Origin: Flavobacterium limnosediminis JC2902
Lineage (GTDB): Bacteria > Bacteroidota > Bacteroidia > Flavobacteriales > Flavobacteriaceae
Assembly: GCF_000498535.1 (NCBI RefSeq)
Contig: NZ_AVGG01000005.1
Location: 186,001-250,000 of the forward strand
Direction: 5' to 3'
DNA: 64,000 nucleotides
Shown: one piece after another, positions 37,005 to 48,623 of the stretch
How positions within the stretch are numbered: the stretch's first letter is position 1
Layout: each line of letters begins with the position of its first letter
The notes under the pieces: model-generated
Database searches by the model: none
What the model was told of the DNA's origin: nothing
The model's input: the letters and a program-made list of their open reading frames with translations, nothing else
Position numbers and translations under genes: made by a program

Positions 37005-37976
37005 ATGAAAAATATTTCAAAAGTAATCAAATTAAGCTTGCTGGCAATAGTTGCGAGCATCAGCTTTAGCTGTTCTGATGATGACGATATGTCAAATCCG
37101 GCACCAGTAAACAATTCAATTACCGGTATTGCTTCCAGAACCGCTGATCTGTCAATTTTGGTTGATGCGCTTACCCGCGCGAATTTAACACAAACATTGG
37201 ACCAAAGTGGCGCTTACACCGTATTTGCCCCTACAAATGCCGCTTTCACAACTTTTTTAAGAGATAATGGCTATGCTTCATTAGAGGAAGTTCCGGTTAC
37301 TGCTTTAAAAGAAATCCTTTTAAATCACGTTGTATCGGGAACTTTAAATTCATCATCATTATCAACCGGCTATCTTAAAACACTGGGTAAAGGAAGCGCT
37401 TCTGCATCCAACACACTCAGCTTGTTCGTGAACACTTCCAGTGGTGTCAGATTAAACGGTATTTCAAATGTCACTACCCCAAACATAACCGCTTCAAATG
37501 GTGTCATTCACATTGTTGATGCTGTCATCGGACTGCCAACCATTGTAACCCATGCGTTGGCAAACCCTAACTTCACCACCTTGGTTAGTGCCCTTACAAG
37601 AGCAGACCAACCTGATTTTGCCGGCATTCTTTCCGGAAACGCAAATTCACCTTTCACTGTTTTTGCCCCTACAAATGACGCATTTGGAAGCCTGTTAACC
37701 GAATTGGGAGCCACCAGCCTGAATGATATCAGCCAAAGTACATTGGAAAACACGCTTAAATACCACGTAGTTGCCGGTGCAAATGTACTGTCATCCACCC
37801 TGACAAACAACCAGATGGTAACCACTTTCCAAGGACAGAGTTTTACCATCACCACAATGGACGGAGCAAAAATCACAGATGCCAACAACCGAGTGAGCAC
37901 TATAATTGCAGTGGATGTCCAGGCCTCAAACGGAGTAATACACGTTCTTGACAAAGTGATACTACCGGCTTTTTAA
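37005..37976 (+). CDS. Lipoprotein with two fasciclin (FAS1) domains
   Basis: 323 residues. Lipoprotein signal (IVASISFSC, Cys23) with an acidic DDDD linker, then two FAS1 domains of about 135 residues each. Each has the H1 box (GAYTVFAPTNAAF near 69-81; SPFTVFAPTNDAF near 216-228), a central NHV or YHV box and the H2 box (ASNGVIHIVDAVIG; ASNGVIHVLDKVIL). FAS1 proteins act in adhesion at the cell surface. Single gene with terminator after; divergent from the MORN gene with only 60 bp between starts. Confidence 0.93.
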   Translation: MKNISKVIKLSLLAIVASISFSCSDDDDMSNPAPVNNSITGIASRTADLSILVDALTRANLTQTLDQSGAYTVFAPTNAAFTTFLRDNGYASLEEVPVTALKEILLNHVVSGTLNSSSLSTGYLKTLGKGSASASNTLSLFVNTSSGVRLNGISNVTTPNITASNGVIHIVDAVIGLPTIVTHALANPNFTTLVSALTRADQPDFAGILSGNANSPFTVFAPTNDAFGSLLTELGATSLNDISQSTLENTLKYHVVAGANVLSSTLTNNQMVTTFQGQSFTITTMDGAKITDANNRVSTIIAVDVQASNGVIHVLDKVILPAF

Positions 37977-38007
37977 CTAAATTTCTCAAAGAACAAATTA
38001 AATCTGT

Positions 38008-38030
38008 AAAGCACCTCACAAGGGTGCTTT
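38008..38030. terminator. Terminator between the fasciclin gene and convergent proC
   Basis: AAAGCACC (38008-38015) pairs with GGTGCTTT (38023-38030) around a 7-base loop, four bases before the end of proC. Usable from both sides. Confidence 0.7.
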
Positions 38031-38034
38031 GCTT

Positions 38035-38835
38035 TTACACCCCTAACTCAAGTGCCCTTTCATTGGCGGCCATAACCGCTTTTGCAATAATATCTTCAGT
38101 TGACAGGGCATCAAAAACTTCCAAAGCCCGTTCTGTAGTGCCTCCTTTGGAAGCCACTTTGGCAATCCACTCCTCATTTGAAAAAGAATTGGCATTCTTC
38201 AGATTTATGGAGCCGATGAAAGTTTGATTCACCAGCAATTCCGCTTCTGAAGCAGAAAAACCCAATTGCTCCGCAGCCTTAATCATCGATTTCATAAAAT
38301 AAAACACATAGGCCGGTCCGCTTCCCGAAACTGCCGTTGCCGCGTCTATAAGTTTTTCATTATCCACATAAATTGATTTTCCGGTTGTGTTCAACAGGTT
38401 TTGAATGATGAACAAATCCTTTCGGTCGATATCCGGTGAGGCTGAAAAAACGGTCATCCCCATTCCGATTTGCGAAACAATATTCGGCATGGAGCGAACC
38501 ACTTTTAACGAATTGGTCATTTTCTGAATGGTTCTGATTGTCACCCCGGCCATAATGGAAAGCACAATCTGCCCATCGGTTAGTTTTGATTTCAATTTTT
38601 CAGAAACAGCTTCAAAATCCTGAGGCTTCACAGCTAAAATGACGATATCCGTTTCAGAAAAGGAATCGTTAACTTCCGAAATAAAATTAGCAGCCGGTAT
38701 GCCCAACATTTCTTTTTCCGTTGGTGTGAATCGGTCCACCACAATAATATCTTCGGCTTTGATAAACCTTGAATTAATAAAACTTCCGGCATAGGTTTTC
38801 CCCATGTTTCCGTAACCGATAATTGCTATTTTCAT
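38035..38835 (-). CDS. proC: Pyrroline-5-carboxylate reductase
   Basis: 266 residues. Reduces pyrroline-5-carboxylate to proline with NAD(P)H. N-terminal Rossmann motif IIGYGNMGKTYA (4-15), VILAVKPQDFE, the conserved VRSMPNIVSQIGMGMT, and the C-terminal dimer region ATAVSGSGPAYVFYFM (about 162-177), with SKGGTTERALEVF near 229-241. Last of the minus-strand group from guaA, but separated from yidC by a terminator hairpin. Confidence 0.97.
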   Translation of the reverse strand: MKIAIIGYGNMGKTYAGSFINSRFIKAEDIIVVDRFTPTEKEMLGIPAANFISEVNDSFSETDIVILAVKPQDFEAVSEKLKSKLTDGQIVLSIMAGVTIRTIQKMTNSLKVVRSMPNIVSQIGMGMTVFSASPDIDRKDLFIIQNLLNTTGKSIYVDNEKLIDAATAVSGSGPAYVFYFMKSMIKAAEQLGFSASEAELLVNQTFIGSINLKNANSFSNEEWIAKVASKGGTTERALEVFDALSTEDIIAKAVMAANERALELGV

Positions 38836-38852
38836 AATTCTGACAAATAAAA

Positions 38853-38897
38853 AAAGCCCTGCTTTTATGAGTGTTAACTTTCTAAAAACAGGGCTTT
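38853..38897 (-). terminator. Terminator of yidC
   Basis: AAAGCCCTG (38853-38861) pairs with CAGGGCTTT (38889-38897). The loop is long (27 bases), and on minus it is followed by six T's. Twenty bases past the yidC stop. Confidence 0.75.
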
Positions 38898-38916
38898 GAC
38901 TTATAAATAAATGAAA

Positions 38917-40803
38917 TTATTTTTTGGCTTTCTTCTGTGCTTCAGCCTGCTCCATCATTTCCTGCATTTTCTTTTGGAACTTGCTTTGGGGTTTATCCTT
39001 TGTCTTATTCTCCTGAATCTGAGCGTGAATTTTCTTCTCGTCCACAATGTAGTTTTTAATCACTAACATGATTCCGATAGTAATGGTATTGGAAATGAAG
39101 TAATACAAACTCAATCCGGATGCATAGTTATTAAAGAAGAACAACATCATGATCGGGGACACATAAATCATTATTTTCATGATTTTACCCATATCCGGCA
39201 TACCTTCCTGTTGTGGAGCCGACATTTGTTGATCTCCCGTTGTCATTTTCATGTAGAAGAAAATAGCTACTGAAGCTAAAATCGGGAACAAGCTCACGTG
39301 ACTTCCGTAGAACGGAATATGGAACGGCAATTCCAAAATAGAATCGTAAGACGATAAATCATCTGCCCAAAGGAAACTCTTCTGACGTAAATCAAACATT
39401 GACGGGAAGAATTGGAACAAGGCATAGAACACCGGAATCTGCATGACAGCCGGCAAACAACCTGCCATCGGATTCACACCTGCTTTACCATACAATTTCA
39501 TGGTTTCCTGTTGTTTCTTCATCGGGTCTTTAGCAAACTTTTCATTCAGTTCCGCTATTTCAGGACGCAATACTTTCATTTTGGCCTGAGACAGGTATGA
39601 CTTATACGTTACCGGAGACATTACCAAACGCACTAACATGGTGAATACAATAATTGCAATTCCGTGAGGGAAGAAATCACTTAGTACATCATAAGCCGGA
39701 ATGAAAACATAACGGTTAATCCATCCGAAGATTCCCCAACCCAACGGCATCACTTCGTCAAGATTCTTTTCGTAACCGTTTAGAATTTTATAATCGGCCG
39801 GACCGTAGTACCAGTTCATAGCATAATTCAACTCTCCGTTTTTGAATGCCAACGGTAATTTTGCCGAGAAATTTTTAGTGTAAACCGTATCCTTTTCTTC
39901 ATCATCAACAAGGTTTTCCGATTTTAATTGCGCTGCTTTAATTGGCGTTTCCGTCAATAAAATGGAAGTGAACAAATCCTGTTTGAACGCCACATACGTT
40001 AAATCCTCAGCAGTAGTTTCATCTAATTTGCTGGCAGCACTTAAATAATTATCTTTTCCGCCTTCGTATTCATAAACGATTTCTGTATATCGGTTTTCAT
40101 ACGTTACACTTTTCTCGTTACGAAACGCTTTCAACTGCCAGTCTAAATCAAGCGGTTTTGAAGTATTGATCACATTGCTTAAGCCTTGTGTTCGAATGGA
40201 AAAATCCATCATGTATTCCTTTGGCTTCAACACATAACGATACTCTAAAAACTGGTTAGCACCCGCTTTTAAACGCATGGTTACCACCTGATTCTCACCT
40301 TCTTTTGTAAGAGTAGGTTCGAAATATAAATCTTTTGTATTTAAAACACGATTGTCTTTCGTTTGAAGTTGAATGTTCAGATTAGCATTATTGTTTTTGA
40401 TAATCTCAACCGGTTTATTGGAACCTTTTTCAAACTGTTCAAAACCATTCACCTTAGCATCCACGATATAACCACCTTTATTGGCGATTTTCAAAGTCAA
40501 TACTTCGTTTTTAATTTCGGTAACATTTTCAGTCGCAGATGGCAATGAAGCCGAATAAGCGAAAGCACCTAAAGTTCCCTGTAATGCTTTTACTTTAAGC
40601 GAATCGGTTTGTGTCGAATCACTGATTACGGCAGCTACAGTTTGCTCTTTTGCTTTTTCCACTTTTTCAGTGGTTGCTTTTTTAGCATCTTCTGCGATCG
40701 ATTTTTTTTCTTCGGAGATGTTGTTGTACATCATCCAAATCATTATCCCGGCAATTAATACAAATCCTAAGATGGTTTTAGCATCTAATTTTCTTTCTTC
40801 CAT
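38917..40803 (-). CDS. yidC: Membrane protein insertase YidC
   Basis: 628 residues, the long Gram-negative form. First membrane helix at about 12-27, then a periplasmic beta-sandwich domain (about 60-345). The insertase core has five helices: a groove Arg in TMLVRLVMSPVTYKS, the amphipathic coiled hairpin KMKVLRPEIAELNEKF, then FYALFQFFPSMFDL, FPILASVAIFFYM and the last pair (IMMLFFFNNYASGLSLYYF). A basic tail (FQKKMQEMMEQAEAQKKAKK) may contact ribosomes. It sits 109 bp after pyrG. Confidence 0.97.
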   Translation of the reverse strand: MEERKLDAKTILGFVLIAGIMIWMMYNNISEEKKSIAEDAKKATTEKVEKAKEQTVAAVISDSTQTDSLKVKALQGTLGAFAYSASLPSATENVTEIKNEVLTLKIANKGGYIVDAKVNGFEQFEKGSNKPVEIIKNNNANLNIQLQTKDNRVLNTKDLYFEPTLTKEGENQVVTMRLKAGANQFLEYRYVLKPKEYMMDFSIRTQGLSNVINTSKPLDLDWQLKAFRNEKSVTYENRYTEIVYEYEGGKDNYLSAASKLDETTAEDLTYVAFKQDLFTSILLTETPIKAAQLKSENLVDDEEKDTVYTKNFSAKLPLAFKNGELNYAMNWYYGPADYKILNGYEKNLDEVMPLGWGIFGWINRYVFIPAYDVLSDFFPHGIAIIVFTMLVRLVMSPVTYKSYLSQAKMKVLRPEIAELNEKFAKDPMKKQQETMKLYGKAGVNPMAGCLPAVMQIPVFYALFQFFPSMFDLRQKSFLWADDLSSYDSILELPFHIPFYGSHVSLFPILASVAIFFYMKMTTGDQQMSAPQQEGMPDMGKIMKIMIYVSPIMMLFFFNNYASGLSLYYFISNTITIGIMLVIKNYIVDEKKIHAQIQENKTKDKPQSKFQKKMQEMMEQAEAQKKAKK

Positions 40804-40912
40804 TTTAAATTTAGCTTTAAGCGTTAGGCTTTAAGCAATAAGCGATTCGTTAGTCTATAATTCTCACAATTTGTTACTGAAAACTTTCAAACAAAGGCTT
40901 GATTCTTTGTTT

Positions 40913-42872
<1,960 letters not shown>

Positions 42873-42879
42873 TTTTAAA

Positions 42880-42978
42880 AAAGAGTAAAGAAAATAGAAC
42901 CAAGAGTCAAGACAAAAAGATATCTTAATCCTTTTCACTTTCCCCTCTTGTTTCTATTTTCTTGTTTCTATTCTCTTG
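42880..42978. repeat. Low-complexity purine/pyrimidine spacer (GAGTCAAGA / CTCTTG type)
   Basis: On plus, AAGAGTAAAGAAAATAG and CCAAGAGTCAAGAC run into CCCTCTTGTTTCTATTTTCTTG and ATTCTCTTGC, that is, purine-rich followed by its approximate complement. It separates osmC from the DUF3820 gene. The same words recur at 54027-54165 and 54672-54773. Confidence 0.6.
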
Positions 42979-42979
42979 C

Positions 42980-43384
42980 TTACTTCCAGTTAAAAACAAC
43001 TTCCTTTTTGATATCCGGATGCAAACTGTACAAAACCGGACAGGTCATGGCTGTTTTTTCTAAAATGGTTCTGGTTTTCTCATCTACGGAAATCGACATT
43101 TCAAATGTTACATGAATTTCTGTGATTCTTCTCGGCTCCGTACCCATCATTTTGGTTACTTCAGCAGTCGAACCGGAAAAATCTACTTCCAAATCGCGAG
43201 CTTTAATTCCCATTACGGTAAGCATGCAGGTTGCCAATGCATTTGCTACAGAATCCGTTGGAGAAAAAGCCTCTCCTTTACCATGATTATCCGTTGGTGC
43301 ATCGGTAATAATAGTATTTCCCGATTGTAAATGTACGGACGATGTTCTCAAATCGCCCAAATAAGTCACTTTTGAAGTTGCCAT
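42980..43384 (-). CDS. OsmC family peroxiredoxin-like protein
   Basis: 134 residues, normal for OsmC/Ohr-type proteins that reduce organic hydroperoxides. The two active cysteines are Cys53 (ATCMLTVMGI) and Cys115 (TCPVLYSLHPDI). SPTDSVANAL is the conserved helix before the first Cys. The start overlaps the LysM gene's stop by one base (TAATG), so translation is coupled. OsmC, Ohr and YhfA subfamilies are hard to separate here; I call only the family. Confidence 0.9.
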   Translation of the reverse strand: MATSKVTYLGDLRTSSVHLQSGNTIITDAPTDNHGKGEAFSPTDSVANALATCMLTVMGIKARDLEVDFSGSTAEVTKMMGTEPRRITEIHVTFEMSISVDEKTRTILEKTAMTCPVLYSLHPDIKKEVVFNWK

Positions 43385-45321
43385 TATTTTGCTTCTTTTA
43401 ACGTTAAATCTTCGTCGTAATACAACAGATAAACCCCTTTATTGTAGTAACCGCCGTCAAGGTTAACGTAGTTAAATTTACTTTCAATCTGCTCAGATGC
43501 TTTCTCGTTTACCGATTCCTTATAACCGCCGTCCTGGAACAATCTCAGAATTACGTCAAACGTCACATCAAATCCGCGTGTCGCGAAACGGTTCGGGAAA
43601 ATATTATTTTTCTTTTTGAAAACTTTTGCAAAAATAGCAGCCTGCGGCGCTTCATTATCTCTGGAAACCGACGGATACAATAATTTCAATTTCGTTAATT
43701 TATTTAGCGGAATTTCCTCAAAATCAAGTGTTTCATTTTTCTCCAAAGTCACCAACTGTACCTGATATTCTGAAGATGCACTCACAAGGATATTACATGT
43801 ACTCAACACCATTCCCGTTTTTTCCGATTCCAGAATAACAAAATTGACCTTATCTTTAACCATCAGGCTCTTAATATTATCCAATGTCGGAAGACCTTTC
43901 TCATTGATTTCCGCAATTTTAACGGAAGGATAATTTTCCGCAATATACTGCTTCGCACTTCCTTTTTTAGGATCTATGACCGCAATAATATTACCGTTTT
44001 TCTCCGTCATATAATCAAACATCTTGCGTTTCACATCCAATGTATTCGGCATGGCCTGAAACAAATTAGAATACGGTTTTCCTCTTTCGTTTGACAATGG
44101 TGAAATAACCGGAGTATTGTATTTTTCAAGCAAAGCAGCAGTTGTTTCCACATGATTTTGGAAGAACGGACCAATAACGGCGTCGCTTTTAGAAAAATCA
44201 TTTTTACTGATTAACGAAGCCACAGCCGAGGAATTTTTAGACTCTTCAGAATCGAAAATCTTAACCGTCAAAGGCAATCCCAACGTTTTAGCCGAATCGA
44301 TAGCAATTAAGGCTCCGGCATAAAAATCAAGCGTCATGTTCAGGAATTTGTCTTTTTTAAGTCTTTCCGTAACCGAATTCAGGGAATCCGATTCGATCTT
44401 ATCGATATGGAACGGCAACATCAGCACCAATTCCTTACCCTCTTGTTTATTGATCGTTTTAGTAATATCTACCTGTTCTTTATTCAGTACAATCTGATTG
44501 AATTTCGCATCCGAAGGCACCTTAATCGTCATTCCTGTTTTAACACCATTCGCCAATTCCGGATTAGCAGCCAACAACTGTTCCTGACTTAAACCGGATG
44601 CTTTTGTTAAACTGTACAATGTTTCTTTTGGTTGCACTGTGTGATCCGTGTATTGTACCACTTGTTTCGTTTGCACCGGCACTGATTTCGCAGCCACAGG
44701 CGTATTTTTATTCAGACGCAGTTTTTGCCCGATTTCGAGATTTTCTTTGATTTCAGGATTCAAAGTTTCCAGTTCTTCAACAGACAAACCGTTTTTCTTA
44801 GCGATTCCGAATTTCGTTTCCTTTGATTCAACCGTATGATATTTTGCAGAGGAAATCGCTGTCGGTTTCACAATCGACTTAACCGTTTCCTGTTTATCGA
44901 TTTTTTTTGTTGTAAAAACCACAATCGACTGCCCTAATTTCAACCCTTCTTTTTCAATACCCGGATTGTTTTTAGTGATCGATTCCGCTGTGGTATCGTA
45001 TTTTTTTGCTATACTGAAAACCGTTTCTTTGGCTTCCACCACATGATATACACGGGTTTCCTTACCGGTTGGTTTCGGAGTTTCTTTTACCGCAGTTTTT
45101 ACAGGCTGACCCACTTTCGTCGGAATTAAAAGCACCGAATTTTCATTGACGCCATTTTTAGCTTCAGGATTTAAACGATAGATATCTTCCGGAGACACAT
45201 TGTATTTTTTGGCTATCGAGTACGTAGTTTCTCCTTTCGTAACCTTATGTTCTTTCGTCTGTGAATAAGCAGAAACAGTAGCTACTAAAGCGGTACACAA
45301 TCCAATAAAAAATTGCTTCAT
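43384..45321 (-). CDS. LysM and PBP1-type periplasmic binding domain protein
   Basis: 645 residues. Signal peptide (IGLCTALVATVSAYSQ), then four LysM domains at about 25-67, 91-134, 160-202 and 225-270 (each K-x-T-x-(Y/F)-(S/G)-I/L-A/T-K and N-P), then a type 1 periplasmic-binding fold (about 300-640: LMLPFHIDKIESDSL, LDFYAGALIAIDSAKTLG, AVIGPFFQNHV, TPVISPLSNERG). LysM would hold it on peptidoglycan, and the PBP1 fold may bind a small ligand or serve as a scaffold. It is coupled to osmC and follows guaA after 77 bp. Confidence 0.88.
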   Translation of the reverse strand: MKQFFIGLCTALVATVSAYSQTKEHKVTKGETTYSIAKKYNVSPEDIYRLNPEAKNGVNENSVLLIPTKVGQPVKTAVKETPKPTGKETRVYHVVEAKETVFSIAKKYDTTAESITKNNPGIEKEGLKLGQSIVVFTTKKIDKQETVKSIVKPTAISSAKYHTVESKETKFGIAKKNGLSVEELETLNPEIKENLEIGQKLRLNKNTPVAAKSVPVQTKQVVQYTDHTVQPKETLYSLTKASGLSQEQLLAANPELANGVKTGMTIKVPSDAKFNQIVLNKEQVDITKTINKQEGKELVLMLPFHIDKIESDSLNSVTERLKKDKFLNMTLDFYAGALIAIDSAKTLGLPLTVKIFDSEESKNSSAVASLISKNDFSKSDAVIGPFFQNHVETTAALLEKYNTPVISPLSNERGKPYSNLFQAMPNTLDVKRKMFDYMTEKNGNIIAVIDPKKGSAKQYIAENYPSVKIAEINEKGLPTLDNIKSLMVKDKVNFVILESEKTGMVLSTCNILVSASSEYQVQLVTLEKNETLDFEEIPLNKLTKLKLLYPSVSRDNEAPQAAIFAKVFKKKNNIFPNRFATRGFDVTFDVILRLFQDGGYKESVNEKASEQIESKFNYVNLDGGYYNKGVYLLYYDEDLTLKEAK

Positions 45322-45351
45322 ATGGTATTTTTTAAAACGAACAAGTCGTCA

Positions 45352-45359
45352 CAAAGTTA
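45352..45359 (-). promoter_or_regulatory. -7 box within an inverted repeat upstream of the LysM gene
   Basis: TAACTTTG on minus is an exact -7 match, 31 bases before the LysM ATG. It lies between AAGTCGT (45344-45350) and ACGACTT (45370-45376), an inverted repeat that could be an operator or a weak hairpin. Confidence 0.5.
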
Positions 45360-45398
45360 TAGATTGTAACGACTTATTCATAATTTTCTTAATTATTA

Positions 45399-46928
45399 TT
45401 ATTCCCACTCAATTGTGGCTGGTGGTTTCGAGCTGATGTCATATACCACTCTGTTCACACCTTTTACCTTATTAATGATTTCGTTTGAAATTTTCATTAA
45501 GAAGTCGTACGGTAAGTGTACCCAGTCCGCTGTCATTCCGTCTGTAGATTCCACAGCGCGTAATGCTACTACTTTTTCATAAGTACGCTCATCACCCATA
45601 ACCCCAACACTGTTTACCGGCAACAAGATTGCTCCTGCCTGCCAAACGCTGTCGTATAATCCGTGTTCTTTCAATCCGTTGATGAAAACAGCATCTACTT
45701 CCTGAAGAATTCTTACTTTCTCCGGAGTAATATCACCTAAAATACGGATAGATAAACCTGGTCCCGGGAACGGATGTCTTCCTAATAATTCCGGATCAAT
45801 CCCTAAACTGGCACCCACTCTACGCACTTCGTCTTTAAACAACATACGCAAAGGTTCTGCAATTTTCAGTTTCATGAAATCCGGTAAACCACCCACATTG
45901 TGGTGTGATTTGATCGTTGCTGAAGGTCCTTTTACCGAAACCGATTCGATTACGTCCGGATAAATAGTTCCTTGTGCCAACCATTTTACATCTTCGATAT
46001 GGTGTGCCTCGTCATCAAAAACTTCAATAAACACGCGGCCGATGATCTTTCTTTTAGTTTCCGGATCATCCACTCCGGCTAATTCAGACAAAAATCGTTC
46101 TGAAGCATCTACTCCTTTAACGTTTAAGCCCATTCCTTTATATTGGTTCAATACGTTTTCGAATTCATTTTTACGTAACAAACCGTTATTCACGAAAATA
46201 CAATATAAATTCGCACCGATTGCTCTGTTCAATAAAACAGCCGCTACCGTCGAATCCACTCCACCTGAAAGTCCAAGAACCACTTTATCGTCCTGGATTT
46301 TTTCTTTCATTTCAGCTACAATATCTTCCACGAAAGCACCCGGGGTAAAGTTTTGAGGCACTTCTGCAATTTTTACAAGGAAATTTTCAAGCATTTGCTT
46401 TCCATCCGTAGAGTGGAATACTTCCGGATGGTATTGAATTGCATAGGTAGTTTCACCTTCGATTTTATAAGCAGCATATTCTACATCATTGGTACTCGCT
46501 AACTTAACTCCGTTGGTTGGCAATGCTTTGATACTATCACTGTGGCTCATCCAAACCTGACTGTTTTGAACAACACCATCAAAGAAAACTTCATCCTCCT
46601 TAATATAGGATAAATTAGCTCTACCATATTCTCTGGTATTAGAAGCTGCTACTTCACCTCCGCTGAAATGTGCCAGATATTGTGCTCCGTAACAAACCGC
46701 AAGCAAAGGCATTTTACCTCTAATTTGGGACAAATCAGGATGTGGCGCATCTTCTCCGCGAACGGAAAAAGGGCTTCCTCCTAAAATTACCGCTTTATAA
46801 CTTGACAAATCATCCGGGAAATGATTATAAGGGAAGATTTCGCAGAATATATTTAATTCGCGAACTCTACGCGCAATAAGCTGAGTGTATTGCGATCCGA
46901 AATCTAAAATAAGTACGTTGTGTTGCAT
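45399..46928 (-). CDS. guaA: GMP synthase (glutamine-hydrolysing)
   Basis: 509 residues from the ATG at 46928; the open frame could begin at a TTG at 46934, but that codon lies in the -7 box. Converts XMP to GMP. The amidotransferase domain (1-190) has Cys in AVCYGAQYL and His-Glu in [10 protein letters not shown]; the ATP-pyrophosphatase domain has [16 protein letters not shown] (about 217-232); the C-terminal dimer domain ([25 protein letters not shown]) is complete. Head of the group guaA, LysM-PBP1, osmC, DUF3820, pyrG, yidC. Confidence 0.98.
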   Translation of the reverse strand: MQHNVLILDFGSQYTQLIARRVRELNIFCEIFPYNHFPDDLSSYKAVILGGSPFSVRGEDAPHPDLSQIRGKMPLLAVCYGAQYLAHFSGGEVAASNTREYGRANLSYIKEDEVFFDGVVQNSQVWMSHSDSIKALPTNGVKLASTNDVEYAAYKIEGETTYAIQYHPEVFHSTDGKQMLENFLVKIAEVPQNFTPGAFVEDIVAEMKEKIQDDKVVLGLSGGVDSTVAAVLLNRAIGANLYCIFVNNGLLRKNEFENVLNQYKGMGLNVKGVDASERFLSELAGVDDPETKRKIIGRVFIEVFDDEAHHIEDVKWLAQGTIYPDVIESVSVKGPSATIKSHHNVGGLPDFMKLKIAEPLRMLFKDEVRRVGASLGIDPELLGRHPFPGPGLSIRILGDITPEKVRILQEVDAVFINGLKEHGLYDSVWQAGAILLPVNSVGVMGDERTYEKVVALRAVESTDGMTADWVHLPYDFLMKISNEIINKVKGVNRVVYDISSKPPATIEWE

Positions 46929-46931
46929 GTG

Positions 46932-46939
46932 CAAAAATA
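46932..46939 (-). promoter_or_regulatory. -7 box of guaA, adjacent to the start codon
   Basis: TATTTTTG on minus, followed by CACATG. The ATG begins only three bases after the box, so the transcript should start at or very near the start codon (leaderless or nearly so). No clear TTG upstream. Confidence 0.55.
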
Positions 46940-47021
46940 GTCATTTCTATGAAAATGAAAAATTAAAAATTTGAAAGATTTAAGTAATGAAAAATATCCT
47001 GAAAAAATGTAATTTCGCAAC

Positions 47022-48035
47022 ATGATGACAGCCTATGAAATTGAAGCACTTAAAGAACTTTTAGCTTCCCCAAAAAAAATCACAATTATCCCGCACAGAA
47101 ACCCAGACGGCGATGCCATGGGCTCTACCTTGGGATTATATCATTTTTTACTTCAGAAAAACCACGATGTAACAGTAATTGCTCCGAATGAATTTCCCGA
47201 TTTTTTAGCCTGGTTACCCGATGCCGAAAAAGTCATGATTTTCGAAAAAGACATGCAAAACTGTACTGAAAAACTAAATCAGTCGGATATTATTTTCACT
47301 TTAGATTTCAACGCATTGCACCGCGTGGGTGATTTTATGCAGGTAACATTAGAGAAGTTAGATAAAACTTTTGTGATGATTGACCACCATCAATTGCCTT
47401 CCGATTATGCAAAATACACCTTTTCTGATACCGGATACGGTTCCACCTGCGAAATGGTATATCATTTCATTCATCAGTTGGGCGGAGAAAATCTGATAAA
47501 CAAAACCGTTGCTACCTGTATTTACACTGGCATCGTTACCGATTCGGGTTCGTTCCGTTTTCCTTTAACCACCAGCACAACACACCGCGTTGTAGCCGAT
47601 CTTATTGACAAAGGAGTTGAAAACCCTAGAATACACAACCTGCTTTTTGACACCAGTTCGTACAACCGCTTACAGTTATTGGGGCGTGCGTTACAAAACA
47701 TGAAACTGCTGCCGGAGTACAAGACGTCTTACATTACTTTGAGTCAGGAAGAACTAGATATGTTCGGTTATACGAAAGGTGACACAGAAGGCATCGTTAA
47801 TTACGGTTTGTCTTTAAAAGGTTTCGACTTTACTGCAATTTTCATTGAAAATAAAGAAGAAGGCGTTATTAAAATATCGTTCCGTTCGCAGGGCGCCTTT
47901 GATGTGAACCAATTCGCAAGAACTCATTTTAACGGAGGCGGACACATTAATGCGGCGGGAGGAAAATCAGACTCTTCTTTAGAGGCAACAGTACAAGAAT
48001 TTATTGCTATTTTAGCAACCGAAAAGAATAATTGA
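47022..48035 (+). CDS. nrnA: Bifunctional oligoribonuclease / PAP phosphatase NrnA (DHH family)
   Basis: 337 residues. It degrades very short RNA and converts pAp to AMP. DHH motifs: HRNPDGDAMGS (about 25-35), DFNALHR (about 92-98), the eponymous DHHQLPSDYA (about 125-134), and the DHHA1 glycine loop FNGGGHINAAGG (about 304-315). Second ATG at 47025 is also possible. A near-match -7 box (TAATTTCG, 47010-47017) lies 5 bases upstream, so the mRNA may be nearly leaderless. The stop is 2 bases before the gldI ATG, so they are coupled. Confidence 0.95.
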   Translation: MMTAYEIEALKELLASPKKITIIPHRNPDGDAMGSTLGLYHFLLQKNHDVTVIAPNEFPDFLAWLPDAEKVMIFEKDMQNCTEKLNQSDIIFTLDFNALHRVGDFMQVTLEKLDKTFVMIDHHQLPSDYAKYTFSDTGYGSTCEMVYHFIHQLGGENLINKTVATCIYTGIVTDSGSFRFPLTTSTTHRVVADLIDKGVENPRIHNLLFDTSSYNRLQLLGRALQNMKLLPEYKTSYITLSQEELDMFGYTKGDTEGIVNYGLSLKGFDFTAIFIENKEEGVIKISFRSQGAFDVNQFARTHFNGGGHINAAGGKSDSSLEATVQEFIAILATEKNN

Positions 48036-48037
48036 TT

Positions 48038-48595
48038 ATGAAAAGAATCCATATATACGGTGTAATGTTTTCGGGAATATTGTTCGCTTGCTGTACCCAA
48101 AAACAGGAAGCCCGAAAACCGGTGTCACATTCTTCGGGTACTTTTATAAAGGAATCCATTGAACGCAACAAAAAGCTCATAAATAATGAGGAAACCTTAA
48201 TAAGGGACATCATCAAAAAAGATACCGCCAACAATTATATTGCTTCGCCAAAGGGGTACTGGTACTATTACGATGTAAAAAACGATACCGAAACCCTGAC
48301 TCCAAAAAAAGGAGATATGGCCAACTTTGACTATGAAGTAACCGATTTGTCCGGTAACGTCATTTATACTACCGAAGAACTTAAAACGCAAAACTATGTC
48401 GTAGACAAACAACACATTATGATGGGATTGCGCGACGGAATCAAACTAATGAAAAAGGGAGAAAAAGTTACCTTCCTTTTCCCTTCCCACATGGCGTACG
48501 GCTATCACGGTGACAACGAAAAAATCGGTACCAACCAACCTGTTATCTGCAAAGTGACATTAAACGATTTTAAACCGGGTACTGCAAAACCATAA
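48038..48595 (+). CDS. gldI: Gliding-motility peptidyl-prolyl isomerase lipoprotein GldI
   Basis: 185 residues from the ATG at 48038; an alternative TTG at 48032 is less likely. Lipoprotein signal with FAC (Cys18). The C-terminal 100 residues are an FKBP-type domain ([59 protein letters not shown]). GldI is required for gliding and chitin use in Flavobacterium, where it helps fold envelope or secreted proteins. Lies between nrnA (2 bp) and two more PPIase genes. Confidence 0.92.
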   Translation: MKRIHIYGVMFSGILFACCTQKQEARKPVSHSSGTFIKESIERNKKLINNEETLIRDIIKKDTANNYIASPKGYWYYYDVKNDTETLTPKKGDMANFDYEVTDLSGNVIYTTEELKTQNYVVDKQHIMMGLRDGIKLMKKGEKVTFLFPSHMAYGYHGDNEKIGTNQPVICKVTLNDFKPGTAKP

Positions 48596-48623
48596 TTTTT
48601 TGAAATACAATTTCACCATTACA

